A stretch of 64,000 nucleotides of DNA from Peristeroidobacter agariperforans (GCF_004138335.1 NZ_RYFW01000002.1:849501-913500), one strand, 5' to 3'; positions 8,893 to 18,263 are shown, numbered from the stretch's first letter. A program made the numbers and translations. Notes: a model not told the origin generated them from the letters alone.

Positions 8893-9914
8893 CTTCCGGA
8901 CTCTCGCGTGTTCGCTGGCTGGCCAACGGGCGTGATCGTCACCGTCGCCGGCATGCCGAGCCGCAGCCGGTCGTCGGGATCGTCGACGAAGACGCGAATC
9001 TCGTAGACCAGGCTGGTGCGCAGCTCCTCGGTCTGCACGGTTTTCGGCGTGAACTCCGCCGTGGAGGAGATGAAACCGACTTTGCCCTCGAGCGGATCGT
9101 TCGGCGCACTGTCCATGGTTACGCGTGCCGGTGCGCCCAGTGCGACACGGCTCAATTCGACTTCGGACAGATATGCTCGCACCCATTTCGGCGTGGTGAT
9201 TGCAATCGCGAACACCGGCCGCTGCGGGTTGGCCAGCTCGCCTGGCTCCATGAGGCGATTGCGAATCACGCCATCGGTCGGCGCGAGCAGTTCCGCATCG
9301 GCAAGTTGTCGTTTGAGCAGGGCGAGATCGGCTTCGGCCGCATCGAGTTGCGCCTTTGCTTGGTCGATTTCTTCCTGGCGTGGGCCGGCGAGCGTCAGCT
9401 CGAGTGCTTTACGCGAACTCTCGGCCTGAGCTTCGCTCATGCGTGCCGCCGCGATAGCTGCTTCCAGATCCTGCGGGCTGATGGCGCGTCCTTTGGATTC
9501 GTCGCTGATACTGCGCAAACGCTGCAATTGGCTCGTGGCATTCGCGGCTTCGGCTTGCGCCGCTGCCAGGGCTGCTCGGGCTTGAGCAATCTCTTCGGGA
9601 CGCGCGCCATTGCGAAGTTTCCTGAGCACCTCACGTTGCGCGGCGGCGCGAGCTTCGGCCTGCGCGACGCGGGGCAGGAGTCGGCCGGTATCGAGCCGCG
9701 CTAGCACCTGGCCGGCCTTCACCTTGGAGCCTTCCTCGACCAGCACTTCGGCGATGCGCTCGCTGTCGTTGAACGGCAGTTCGATCTGACGCAGATCGAC
9801 GTTGCCCTGTAGAACGATGCGGGACTCGTCGTCGTTGCCGCCGAACACCCAATAGCCGAGCGCGGCGAGCGCCAGCAGAGCGACGACGGCGAGGGCGATA
9901 GTTCTTTTTGACAC
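8889..9914 (-). CDS. HlyD-family membrane fusion protein (YbhG-like adaptor)
   Basis: A periplasmic adaptor of 341 residues when read from the GTG at 9914. One N-terminal membrane helix (TIALAVVALLALAALGYWVF) anchors it. A biotinyl-lipoyl half (VEEGSKVKAGQVLARLD) leads to a long Ala/Gln/Glu-rich coiled coil, then the second lipoyl half (DAELLAPTDGVIRNR) and a beta-barrel. GTG is preferred because CGGGGA lies about 7 nt upstream; the alternative TTG at 9965 would overlap the candidate operator at 9954-9973. It is the first gene of the five-gene efflux operon and is divergent from its likely TetR regulator. Substrate unknown. Confidence 0.9.
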   Translation of the reverse strand: MSKRTIALAVVALLALAALGYWVFGGNDDESRIVLQGNVDLRQIELPFNDSERIAEVLVEEGSKVKAGQVLARLDTGRLLPRVAQAEARAAAQREVLRKLRNGARPEEIAQARAALAAAQAEAANATSQLQRLRSISDESKGRAISPQDLEAAIAAARMSEAQAESSRKALELTLAGPRQEEIDQAKAQLDAAEADLALLKRQLADAELLAPTDGVIRNRLMEPGELANPQRPVFAIAITTPKWVRAYLSEVELSRVALGAPARVTMDSAPNDPLEGKVGFISSTAEFTPKTVQTEELRTSLVYEIRVFVDDPDDRLRLGMPATVTITPVGQPANTRESGR

Positions 9915-9953
9915 GGCCAGTCCCCGAGCAGGGTTGCAAACTGCCGCCAGTCT

Positions 9954-9973
9954 ATTCAAAATCAAATTTGAAT
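9954..9973. promoter_or_regulatory. Candidate TetR (CecR-like) operator between the efflux operon and its regulator
   Basis: An AT-rich inverted repeat in a GC-rich gap: ATTCAAA, six spacer bases, TTTGAAT. A shorter perfect palindrome, TCAAATTTGA, sits inside it. It lies in the 80 bp between the divergent HlyD-type and TetR-type genes, where an autoregulating TetR repressor would bind. Binding is inferred from position and symmetry only. Confidence 0.45.
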
Positions 9974-9994
9974 TTCAACTCCACCTGAGTCGGC

Positions 9995-10714
9995 ATGCGT
10001 CCCCGCAAGACCCACAAGACCGCGTCCAAGCCACGGCGCGCAGCCAAACGCCCGCCGGCGCGCGCAGCAGTGCGCGAGGACGGCGTGCAGACGAAGCAGC
10101 AGTTGCTGGAAGTTGCGGGGCGCGTGTTTGCTGAACGGGGCTATGTCTACGCAACCAGCAAGGAAATCTGCGAGCACGCCAACGCCAACATTGCGGCCGT
10201 CAATTATCACTTCGGCGGCAAGGATGGTTTGTATGCCGCCGTGCTCGAGGAGGCGCACGCAAGGTTGGTCAGCATAGACATCGTCACGGAGATCACCCAA
10301 AGCGCCGCGAGCGGGGCCGACAAGCTGCGGCTGTTGCTGCGAAAGATCGTCGGCGAAGTCGCCAAGCGTGACGAGGGCGCGTGGGAGTTGCGAGTGTTGA
10401 GTCGGGAGCTGATGGCGCCCACATCGCTTATGGACAACATGATGAAGAACCAGGTCATGCCGAAGGCCAGGCTGGTGACCGGACTGATCGCCGACATTCT
10501 CGGCGTGCCGCCGACGCATCCCGCCGTGAGCCGCTCGACCGTGAGCATCGTGGGGCCCTGTCTGTTCATGTTGATCGCGAGCCCGGAATGGCAGAAGAAA
10601 ATATTTCCAACGCTGCTGGTCGACACCGACTCGCTGATCGATCACATGGTCGCTTTCGCACTGGGCGGATTGCAGTCCATTGCGGCGCAGCTACGCGGCG
10701 CGTCGCGCAAGTAA
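9995..10714 (+). CDS. TetR-family regulator (CecR/YbiH-like)
   Basis: A 239-residue DNA-binding repressor. A basic, Arg/Lys/Ala-rich tail (1 to 30) precedes the TetR helix-turn-helix: TKQQLLEVAGRVFAERGYVYATSKEIC, then ANIAAVNYHFGGKDGLYAAVL. NYHFGGKDGLY is the recognition-helix region. The C-terminal half is the longer ligand-binding domain seen in CecR (DUF1956). In E. coli CecR controls the ybhGFSR exporter; the same pairing occurs here, with the regulator divergent from the pump. A palindrome at 9954-9973 is the likely site of action. The ligand is unknown. Confidence 0.88.
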   Translation: MRPRKTHKTASKPRRAAKRPPARAAVREDGVQTKQQLLEVAGRVFAERGYVYATSKEICEHANANIAAVNYHFGGKDGLYAAVLEEAHARLVSIDIVTEITQSAASGADKLRLLLRKIVGEVAKRDEGAWELRVLSRELMAPTSLMDNMMKNQVMPKARLVTGLIADILGVPPTHPAVSRSTVSIVGPCLFMLIASPEWQKKIFPTLLVDTDSLIDHMVAFALGGLQSIAAQLRGASRK

Positions 10715-10839
10715 GAAATATATGTAGTGGGCAGGGGCGCTGTCTATTTCGCACATTGTAGGGAGTTCGCGGGCTGAGCTTGGGGATTTGCTGCAGTATT
10801 TTGTGGCCTCCGCACCCTAAGAACGTGCAGGGAGGGGAC

Positions 10840-12849
10840 ATGCAGAACGCTGCGAAGCAGAGGTCGCTGTACCGCGCGTTGATTTCGATTGTCGTTGTAT
10901 GTATTGCCGGATGCGGCGGCGGAGGCGGTGGGAGCGGAGGTCGTACACCCGGTCGCGCTTCGAATGCACCCCCCGTACTCGGAGCCACCGCTTTCTCGAC
11001 CAAGCTGAATACCGATCTACAGGGCCAGGTATCGGCAACCGATCCAACTGGCGATGCGCTCACGTTCTCGGTGGCCGTCAATCCCGGCAGCGGAACCTTG
11101 GTCAGCTTCAGTCCCAATGGCGCATTCGTCTATCGTCCGGCGGCGGGATTCCTCGGCGACGATAGCTTTCGTGTTCAGGTCAACGACAACGCCGGCAATT
11201 CGGTCCCTGGGACTGTCAATATCAACGTGCACCCCAATCGCGCTCCGGTCGCGGCGAACGACGCCTTGCGTGCGGATGGCGCCGCGCTAGCAAACATCGC
11301 AGTGCTGGCGAACGATACGGATGCGGATTCCGATCCGCTCACCGTGACGATCGAAGAGGGGCCGCTTGCGGGTAGCGCCATCGTCAACACCGACTCCTCG
11401 ATCGGCATCAGCGGGCTGCCTGGCGGTTTCAAGGGAGTCACTCGCTTCAAATATCGCGTGACCGATTCGAGCTCCGAGTCGGCCATCGGGACTGCCGCCA
11501 TCTTTGTCGGCGTCGAACCGTTTCGGGTCGTTTTTGCAGGCGAGGCGGCGGCGAATGGCTCGCCCGAGCTTTATATGAGCGATTTCGCTTCGGCGCCCAG
11601 AACACTGACGGCCGCCACCGAAGGCAACATGCGACTGCGTGGCTTCGCCGCTTCCCAAAACGGCGCGACCGTTGTTTATCGGCGCGAGGACCAAACAAAT
11701 GCGGCCACTGTCGATCTCGGATTCGTGCGAACGGCCGAGCCCGTTCAGCGAGGCGCCGTGCCATTGCCGTCCGGCGCAACGCTGCCGCTCGATGCGAGCA
11801 ACGCAGACCAGTTCATCGTCAGCCCTGACGGCCAGTGGATCGCACTGATCGCGCGCGCCGGCAGCGTCGACTCCGTGTATGTCTTCAACGCGGCGACTCC
11901 GGCCGCTTTGACCAAGGTCAGTCCGACGAATGCAGTGTTTGCAAGTAGACTGCGCTTCTCGCGGGACTCGCGAAATTTGTTCTTTCTGGCGGCGCCAGTT
12001 GCAGGAGGCGGCGCCAGGTCGCTCTACACTGTGACGCCCGTGGGTCCCAGCCCCACCGTTGCGGTCTCTGCAATCAGCGATCCGGCGACCAGCGACGACG
12101 TTTTGGATTATTCGATTTCTGCGGATCAGAGCGCGATTCTCATCCAAGGGAATCGCGGCGGGCGTCAGGGGCTGTTCTATATCGATGCACGTCAGCTGCG
12201 CGTGGAATCACAGGTGAGCCACACGCTTGCGTTCGGGGAATCGATCGGCGCGAGCACGATCGCGTTGACCGGTGGGACGATCGGCGGCGGCCTAGGGCAG
12301 CGCGTGGGTTACACAGTTCGGGTGCCGTTGCTGCCGAGCCGGGCGTACGTCGCAGAAATCTCGGCAACTCCCAATCCGCGCGAGGTTGCAACGGCCGCGG
12401 AAGTCGTAGGCTTGCGGCCCGATGACGGTGCACTGTTGTATGCGAAGAGCGGCCAGATATATGAACGGGATCTCGCCAGCAACGGGGCGGATACGCTCGT
12501 CGCAGCCGGCGGCACGGCGTGGTACGACTCCACAGGGAACATCGTGCTCGTCCAACAGGCGCAGTTCGTTGGAGGCATCCCGTACGCAGTGCTTGGCGCA
12601 ACGACTCGCGGAGCGTTTGGCTCTCCTCAACTGGTCGGTACGCCGGGGCAAGTGGCTCGTTTCAGCGAGGTGAGCGGGTTCGATCGCGGCGTCGCGCTGC
12701 TCGCCGAAGGAGCCCCGGGAGGTACGGCGCCCACTCGCGCCCGTGTCGCACTCGTGAATGCGCTCGCGCCCGACAGATTGTTCTATCTCGCCGATTTCGA
12801 AACACCGCTGCAGCTCACGTCATCGCCAGCGGTAGTAGTAGGGCACTGA
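10840..12849 (+). CDS. Secreted lipoprotein with Ig/cadherin-like repeats and a WD40-like beta-propeller
   Basis: A 669-residue predicted lipoprotein. The ATG at 10840 follows GGAGGGGA and is preferred over an upstream start. The signal peptide ends in a lipobox (CIAGC) followed by a Gly-rich linker. Residues about 40 to 220 contain two Ig- or cadherin-like repeats with the hallmarks NAPPVLGA, GDDSFRVQVNDNAG and ANDTDADSDPLTV. The rest (about 225 to 669) has repeated blades such as VSPDGQWIALIARAG and LRFSRDSRNLFFLA, as in TolB-type propellers. It is likely surface or periplasmic and may bind a polymer or partner protein. No enzyme motif was seen. Confidence 0.75.
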   Translation: MQNAAKQRSLYRALISIVVVCIAGCGGGGGGSGGRTPGRASNAPPVLGATAFSTKLNTDLQGQVSATDPTGDALTFSVAVNPGSGTLVSFSPNGAFVYRPAAGFLGDDSFRVQVNDNAGNSVPGTVNINVHPNRAPVAANDALRADGAALANIAVLANDTDADSDPLTVTIEEGPLAGSAIVNTDSSIGISGLPGGFKGVTRFKYRVTDSSSESAIGTAAIFVGVEPFRVVFAGEAAANGSPELYMSDFASAPRTLTAATEGNMRLRGFAASQNGATVVYRREDQTNAATVDLGFVRTAEPVQRGAVPLPSGATLPLDASNADQFIVSPDGQWIALIARAGSVDSVYVFNAATPAALTKVSPTNAVFASRLRFSRDSRNLFFLAAPVAGGGARSLYTVTPVGPSPTVAVSAISDPATSDDVLDYSISADQSAILIQGNRGGRQGLFYIDARQLRVESQVSHTLAFGESIGASTIALTGGTIGGGLGQRVGYTVRVPLLPSRAYVAEISATPNPREVATAAEVVGLRPDDGALLYAKSGQIYERDLASNGADTLVAAGGTAWYDSTGNIVLVQQAQFVGGIPYAVLGATTRGAFGSPQLVGTPGQVARFSEVSGFDRGVALLAEGAPGGTAPTRARVALVNALAPDRLFYLADFETPLQLTSSPAVVVGH

Positions 12850-12975
12850 GCTCGACCGGATGACGACTACGTCATGGTTTTGTACGGAAATCGTTGACGC
12901 AATGTGACTTGCAAAGCTAGCGTCCCGCCGCCCGTTGTTAACGGATTGAACAAATAAACTCGGCGGAGGATGAGC

Positions 12976-13503
12976 ATGAGTCAGAACAAGTGGGTTCGGG
13001 GCGCGCTGGCATTCGGAATGGTTGGAGCGAGCTTGTTTGCAGGCGGCTGCGCTTCCATTGTCCATGGCGGCAACCGGGAGATTTCGATTGCTACGCAACC
13101 GCCGGGCGCGACCGCGTCGGTGCGCAGGACCGGCGGCGACATCACGGACATCGTGGCGGTGGAAAAGACCCCGTGCACGGTCTCGCTCGATCCCAAGAAG
13201 GGCTACTTCTCGGGCCAGAGCTACACCTTGCGGCTGGAAATGCCCGGCTACAAAGTCGCCGAAGTGGCGCTGACGCCGAAGATGTCCGGCTGGTACTGGG
13301 GCAACCTGCTGATCGGCGGTTTGATTGGCATGCTGGCGGTGGATCCGGCCACGGGCGCCATGTGGAATATCTCGCCGGAGAAAATCGATCGCACGCTGGC
13401 AAGCGGCCAGGCGGCGCTGATCAAGAACAAGACCGGCTTCGTCGTCGTGCTCGAATCCGAGCTCACGCCCGCGGAACGTCTCGCCATGGTGCGGGTGAAC
13501 TGA
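12976..13503 (+). CDS. Small outer-membrane lipoprotein with PEGA-like domain
   Basis: A 175-residue lipoprotein. The signal peptide ends LFAGGCAS, which gives an acylated Cys. The mature part opens NREISIATQPPGATASVRRTGGD, the start of a PEGA-like beta-sandwich, with TPCTVSLDPKKGYF and YTLRLEMPGYKVAEVALTPK following, and ends in a glycine-rich hydrophobic segment (WYWGNLLIGGLIGML) as seen in many uncharacterised proteobacterial lipoproteins. Two ATGs compete; the second (12976) is chosen because GGAGG lies 7 nt before it but only 1 nt before the first. Function is unknown. Confidence 0.8.
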   Translation: MSQNKWVRGALAFGMVGASLFAGGCASIVHGGNREISIATQPPGATASVRRTGGDITDIVAVEKTPCTVSLDPKKGYFSGQSYTLRLEMPGYKVAEVALTPKMSGWYWGNLLIGGLIGMLAVDPATGAMWNISPEKIDRTLASGQAALIKNKTGFVVVLESELTPAERLAMVRVN

Positions 13504-13532
13504 TTCATCAATTGTTTGCACCGTCGGATCGG

Positions 13533-15335
13533 CTATCGGAGTCGCCGCCCCGATGTTTGTTCCAATCGCGGCGGGCTTCCGATATTGAACGTATCAGGTC
13601 GCACGCCGCGTTCGACGTCGTGCCACGTCACTGGCGCGGCGATCGGATAGCCCGGGCGCGCTCGCGGTGAATAAGTGCCGACGGCAGTAGTGCCCCGGCC
13701 ATTGCGCAAGAAATCGATGAATACCCGGCCCCGGCGCTGAGCGGGTGAAGCAGCCACTGTGTATCGATCGGGGTCCGTGCTGGCGAGCAGCTCGGAGATC
13801 TCACGGCTGCGTCGGTGAGCGGCATCATGAGTGATGCGCGTCGTCAGGGGCGCCATGACGTGAATGCCCTTGCCGCCGGAAAGCTTGGGCCAGCTGTGCT
13901 CCAAGCCGTGCTGATCGAGCAGCTCACGCAGGGTCAACGCCGTGTCGACAACGAACGTCCAGCCAATGCCGGGCCCCGGATCCAGATCGAACACCATGGT
14001 GTCCGCGTGCTCGATGTCGTCGACGATCGCGTTCCATGGGTGCAGCTCGACCACATCCATCTCCAGCAAGCCGAGCAGGCCCGCGAGGTCGTCGACCCAC
14101 ACCCGTGTTCCTGCGCCGCCTTCGCGCTTTTCGATCTGGAGTTGATGGACCGCGCTCGGCACGGGCGGCAGCTTGCCCTTGTGATAAAACGTTTGCCCCG
14201 CGACGTGTCGAACCAGTTTGAGCGGCCGGCGCGCCAGATACATCAAAGCGTCCTGGTGGATCCGCTGCCAGTAGCTCGCTAGCTCGTCCCAGTCGGGCGG
14301 CGTCGCATCCGGCAAGAGTTGCAGGATGTTTGTGCTGCTGACTCTGCGCGTCTTGGTGTGGCGGGCAGGGCGCGGTGCTACATCGCTGAGATCCTCTCTC
14401 ATGCCTTTGTAAACCGGCGCGCGCAGCCGTCCGTTGGCGGTAAAAGAACTGAATTCGATTTCGGCGTAGAGCCTGGGCTCCACCCAGGTGGCTTTGGGTT
14501 TGTCGATCGGTTCGTTGAGTGGCGACGTCGATCTGATGTAGGGATCTAGTTTTTCGCGCAACTCGTAGAGTTGCTGCGTTTTGAATCCGGTCTGGGCCTT
14601 GCCCGCGTAGAGCAGGCGTCCGTCCTCATAGCGGCCCAGGTACAGAGATGCGATCCGGCGTGGCCGGGCGCCCAGTTTTTCCACGAAAGCGACGACGGGA
14701 ACGGAGTCGGTGTTGCGACACTTTCGTTTCAGCCAGCTTTTTTGCCGGCCGGAGCGGTACGGTGCGTCGAGTCGCTTACTGACCACACCTTCCAGATTCA
14801 TCTCGCAGGCCCGCTGGAATATCTCGCTGCTCTCGGCCTCGATGCCGGCGCTGACGAACACGCGCTCGCTTCCTGCGCCGATGACCTGGTGTAACAGCGC
14901 CTTGCGATCGCGCAAGGCGCAATCTCGCAGGTCATATCGATTCAGATAGAGCAGGTCGAACGCACAGTAAACGAACCGGTCGTCACGGCCCCGATTCAAA
15001 TCCGTTTCCATCAGATGGAAATCGGCGCGGCCGTTCGCATCGGGAACGTAGATTTCGCCGTCGATGATCGCCGCTTCGACGTCCAACAGCTCGAGCGCCC
15101 GGGCGGTCGCGCCGAACAGCTCCGTCCAGTCGAACCCTCGTCGCGTGAACAGCGTCGACTTGCCCCGCTCCAGATGAGCCTGGATGCGGTAGCCGTCATA
15201 TTTTATTTCGTGGCTCCACTGGCCTTGCTGGGGCACGTTGTCCGCGGGCGTGGCAAGGCAGGGATCGATGAATCCAGGTTTCGGCGCGCGTCGTGCGCCG
15301 GCAATCCGTGCGAGTGATATCGAGCTCGCGGCCAT
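13533..15335 (-). CDS. ligD: DNA ligase D, ligase plus polymerase domains only
   Basis: A 600-residue protein of the bacterial non-homologous end-joining pathway. The N-terminal half is an ATP-dependent ligase with the nucleotidyl-transfer Lys45 in HEIKYDGYR and downstream motifs DGEIYVPD, LEGVVSKR and KSWLKRK. The C-terminal half (from about 345) is the primase/polymerase domain with WPKLSGGKGIHVMAPL and the metal-binding DLDPG. The third domain of many LigD proteins, the phosphoesterase, is absent at both ends. LigD normally works with Ku; no ku gene is in this window. The start at 15335 gives a standard N-terminus for two-domain members. Confidence 0.93.
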   Translation of the reverse strand: MAASSISLARIAGARRAPKPGFIDPCLATPADNVPQQGQWSHEIKYDGYRIQAHLERGKSTLFTRRGFDWTELFGATARALELLDVEAAIIDGEIYVPDANGRADFHLMETDLNRGRDDRFVYCAFDLLYLNRYDLRDCALRDRKALLHQVIGAGSERVFVSAGIEAESSEIFQRACEMNLEGVVSKRLDAPYRSGRQKSWLKRKCRNTDSVPVVAFVEKLGARPRRIASLYLGRYEDGRLLYAGKAQTGFKTQQLYELREKLDPYIRSTSPLNEPIDKPKATWVEPRLYAEIEFSSFTANGRLRAPVYKGMREDLSDVAPRPARHTKTRRVSSTNILQLLPDATPPDWDELASYWQRIHQDALMYLARRPLKLVRHVAGQTFYHKGKLPPVPSAVHQLQIEKREGGAGTRVWVDDLAGLLGLLEMDVVELHPWNAIVDDIEHADTMVFDLDPGPGIGWTFVVDTALTLRELLDQHGLEHSWPKLSGGKGIHVMAPLTTRITHDAAHRRSREISELLASTDPDRYTVAASPAQRRGRVFIDFLRNGRGTTAVGTYSPRARPGYPIAAPVTWHDVERGVRPDTFNIGSPPRLEQTSGRRLR

Positions 15336-15353
15336 GGGAATCGAGTCGCCTGT

Positions 15354-16427
15354 TTATTTCATATCCTCGCAGGCCGACGGCAGCTGCGGCATCGAGCCCT
15401 CGTTTCGGGCCGGCACCACAATTTCGCAGCGGATGCCGTCCTCTTTGAACTCGAGCCGCGTTTGCGTGCGGAGCTGGTAGGGCAGCGCCTCCTCGATCAG
15501 CTGGCTGCCATAACCGCGCCTGGTTCGGTGCTGCGGCAGAGTCACGCCCGATTCGGTCCAGTGCAGCCGGATGTGACTGTCGCCTTGCGGGGCCCAGGCG
15601 ATGGCAAGCCGGCCGGAAGGTTGCGCCAGCGCTCCATACTTGAGCGCCCCAGAGCGCGCAGCCGCCCTGACAGGTTGTCGTAGAACTGGTCCATGGTCGA
15701 GGCGGCTCTGTCGCGCAATCGCTTGCACGATCGACAGCAGATTGCGTGTCCGATGGTGCAGCTCCGCGAGCAGCACCTTCTGCTTGTCCTGTAACAGTCG
15801 CAGCTCATGAATGTCCGTTGAGGTGCCCACCCATTCACTGCTGGCGACGTGCTCGCGATCGGCGGGATGAACTGCTTCTAGCCACCGATACTCGAGGCTC
15901 TCGTTGAGGGTTAGCCCGGTGTAAAGGCTCCACTGCGGGCTGCCCCAGGTGCGCTCGCCGGCGCTACGGCAGCGGAACACCAGTTGCGGGATGTTGGTGG
16001 CGAGCAGCCGGAACAATTCTTCGTTCTGGCGCAACTGCTCTTCCATACGATGGTGGTCGGAGCGGTCTCTGAAGATTTTTACGAAGCCCTGAGTGCGGTC
16101 GGTGAGCGGCATCACCAGTCCCGAGGCCCAGAAGCGAACGCCGCCTTTTTTCAGCTGCCAGCGCTCATCCTCGGCACGTCCCACAAGCAGCGCCGTCCGC
16201 CGCTCTTCAGCAGGCACATGGCCGCGCTCCTCCGGCACGAACGTGATATCGGCAGAGGTTCCCAGAATTTCCCGCTCGTCGTACCCCAGCACTCGCTCGG
16301 CGCCGGTATTCCAGCTGGTGACGATGCCGTTCGGGTCCATGGTGAAGATCGCGAAATCCGTGGCGCTGTCGAATATCAGGCGCAACAGCTCGTCGGTTCG
16401 CGGATTCTTGGCAGGCGCGTCGCTCAT
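15354..16427 (-). pseudogene. PAS-domain HWE-type sensor histidine kinase, damaged in the kinase core
   Basis: The open frame (357 codons) begins with two PAS regions (IFDSATDFAIFTMDPNGIVT and a second about residues 130 to 210). The phosphoacceptor stretch LLAELHHRTRNLLSIVQAIARQ is of HWE/HisKA_2 type. Right after it the expected sequence leaves the frame: ASTMDQFYDNLSGRLRALGR is found in another frame, then the original frame resumes at ALKYGALAQPSGRLAIAW. The part that should join them, including the His-Glu-Leu-Ala-Thr-Asn half of the ATP-binding N box, is missing. I infer one small frameshift and one out-of-frame deletion of roughly 60 to 80 codons. The G-box end (GYGSQLIEEAL) is intact. 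The protein is unlikely to bind ATP normally. Confidence 0.7.
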
Positions 16428-16520
16428 GTCATTGCCGACGCACCGCAATCGACGATGGTTCCTAGGTACGCTTTCGACCTACGAGGCAGTTCTTACCGAT
16501 CATGCGGATGACCCGGAAGC

Positions 16521-17831
16521 CTACCTGGCGCGTGGGATCCTGACAGGCAGCGATCGATAGCCGTGCACGAACGTCGAGTAGACACGCTCGGGCGGGCCGA
16601 CGACCTCGATCATCGGGAAGCGTTTCAATATTTCTTCCCAGATGACCTGCAGCTGCAGCTCGGCGAGTCGATTGCCGACGCAGCGATGGATGCCGTAGCC
16701 GAATGAAATGTGCTGGCGCGGGCGCGCGCGGTCGATGATGTACTCGTGGGGTCGCTCGATGACCGTCTCGTCACGATTGCCCGAGAGATACCACATGACG
16801 ACCTTGTCGCCCTTGCGAATCAGCTTGCCGCCGAGCTCGACATCTTGCACGGCGGTGCGGCGCATGTGAGCGAGCGGGGTTTGCCAGCGGATGGTTTCGG
16901 ACACCATGCTGGGAACCAGCTCCGGATGCTCGCGGAGCTTTTGATATTGCTCCGGGTTTTGATTCAAGGCGAGTACGCTGCCAGTGATGCTGTTGCGGGT
17001 CGTGTCGTTGCCGCCGACGATGAGCAGCACCACGTTGCCTTGGAACTCATAGGGCGGCATGTTCCGCGTACCCGCGCCGTGCGCCAGCATCGAAATCAAA
17101 TCGTTGCCTGGCGGGCGCGCCGCGCGCTCGTTCCATAGCGCTTGAAAGGTGCTGAAACATTCAGACATTTCTTCGACCCATTGCTCGGGCCGGTCGATCA
17201 CGCCACCGCCGGGTACCGCCGTCGCTACATCGGACCAGCGAGTCAGCTTGCGTCGCTGCTCCTGCGGAAAATCCATCAGGGTGGCCAGCGTCATCGCAGT
17301 CAGTTCCACCGACACCTTGTCGACCCAGTCGAATTCGACGCCGATAGGCAGCTCGTCGAGGATCGCCGCGGCGCGGCTGCGAATCAGCGGCTCGAGATTG
17401 CGCAGGTTGGTGGGCGCAACGATGGGTTGTACCGCGCGACGTTGTTCATCGTGCTTGGGAGGATCCATCGCGATGAACATGGGCAGCGGGCTGCTCACGG
17501 TGTTGATGGTGATGCCGCCGAGCGCCGCCTCGGAAGAGAACTGCTGGTGATTGGTATCGACCGCCATGATGTCGTTGTAGCGCGTGATCGACCAATAGCC
17601 GCCAAACGTCGGGCTCACGACGTAGTGAATCGGATCTTCCCGGCGCAGTCGCTCGAAGTAAGGCTCCACGAGGTCGGCGTGAAACAGCTTTGGATTGGCG
17701 ACGTCGATGTCGGCCAGCGGCTGCGAGTTCGCGTGCGCGCGAGCGGCTTCGAGCGTTGGCGGCGCGTCCGGAAACACACCCAGACTGTAAGTGACCGGAG
17801 GCCCGGAGCGAGAGGCGAGCGTGTCAGTCAT
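16521..17831 (-). CDS. Cytochrome P450, CYP153-like alkane/fatty-acid hydroxylase
   Basis: A 436-residue soluble bacterial P450. The heme-binding loop is ISFGYGIHRCVGNRLAELQL with Cys384 as the thiolate ligand; the ExxR pair is E312/R315; the I-helix oxygen-binding motif is IVGGNDTTRNS. The stretches MFIAMDPPKHDEQRRAVQPIVAP and GNDTTRNS strongly resemble CYP153 enzymes, which hydroxylate the terminal carbon of alkanes or fatty acids. It is encoded 8 bp after a [2Fe-2S] ferredoxin, its probable electron donor. No ferredoxin reductase gene is adjacent. Family assignment is by motif, and substrate is inferred from the family. Confidence 0.88.
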   Translation of the reverse strand: MTDTLASRSGPPVTYSLGVFPDAPPTLEAARAHANSQPLADIDVANPKLFHADLVEPYFERLRREDPIHYVVSPTFGGYWSITRYNDIMAVDTNHQQFSSEAALGGITINTVSSPLPMFIAMDPPKHDEQRRAVQPIVAPTNLRNLEPLIRSRAAAILDELPIGVEFDWVDKVSVELTAMTLATLMDFPQEQRRKLTRWSDVATAVPGGGVIDRPEQWVEEMSECFSTFQALWNERAARPPGNDLISMLAHGAGTRNMPPYEFQGNVVLLIVGGNDTTRNSITGSVLALNQNPEQYQKLREHPELVPSMVSETIRWQTPLAHMRRTAVQDVELGGKLIRKGDKVVMWYLSGNRDETVIERPHEYIIDRARPRQHISFGYGIHRCVGNRLAELQLQVIWEEILKRFPMIEVVGPPERVYSTFVHGYRSLPVRIPRAR

Positions 17832-17839
17832 AGGAGGAT

Positions 17840-18160
17840 CTAGTGTTGAGATTCCGGTGTGTGGACGACGATGCCGTCGAGCTCGTCGCGCATTCGGATC
17901 TGGCAGGCAAGGCGCGAGTCCTCGGCGGCGCCATCCGCAAATTGGAGCATTTCACGCTCCGCATCCGAGGCGGGACCCACCTTGCCCAGCCAGTCCGCAG
18001 CGACATGAATGTGACAGGTGCCGCAGGCCGCGCAGCCGCCACAATCCCCATCGATTCCAGGAACTTGATTGTCGACCGCGCCCCTCATCAGCGACTCGCC
18101 TTCGGCCAGCTCGATGGTGTGGCCGGCGCCGTCGTGCGCGATGTAAGTGACTCGTCCCAT
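17840..18160 (-). CDS. [2Fe-2S] ferredoxin, electron donor to the P450
   Basis: A 106-residue ferredoxin of the adrenodoxin/putidaredoxin type. The cluster ligands are in DGDCGGCAACGTCHIHV (a Cys-x5-Cys-x2-Cys pattern, with one extra Cys inside) and the fourth in RLACQI. The C-terminal tail matches class I P450 partners. It is the first gene of a two-gene operon with the CYP153-like P450. A palindrome about 105 bp upstream (18264-18280) may control it. The fold and role are well supported; the partner is inferred from adjacency. Confidence 0.92.
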   Translation of the reverse strand: MGRVTYIAHDGAGHTIELAEGESLMRGAVDNQVPGIDGDCGGCAACGTCHIHVAADWLGKVGPASDAEREMLQFADGAAEDSRLACQIRMRDELDGIVVHTPESQH

Positions 18161-18263
18161 GGTTCGACTTCATCCAGCGGCAAAGACGCGAGCGGAAGAG
18201 TGCGCGCTCCGGCAGGGTGATGTCTACTGCCGGCAGTAAGAGATTTGTTGTATCCGCCGCATG

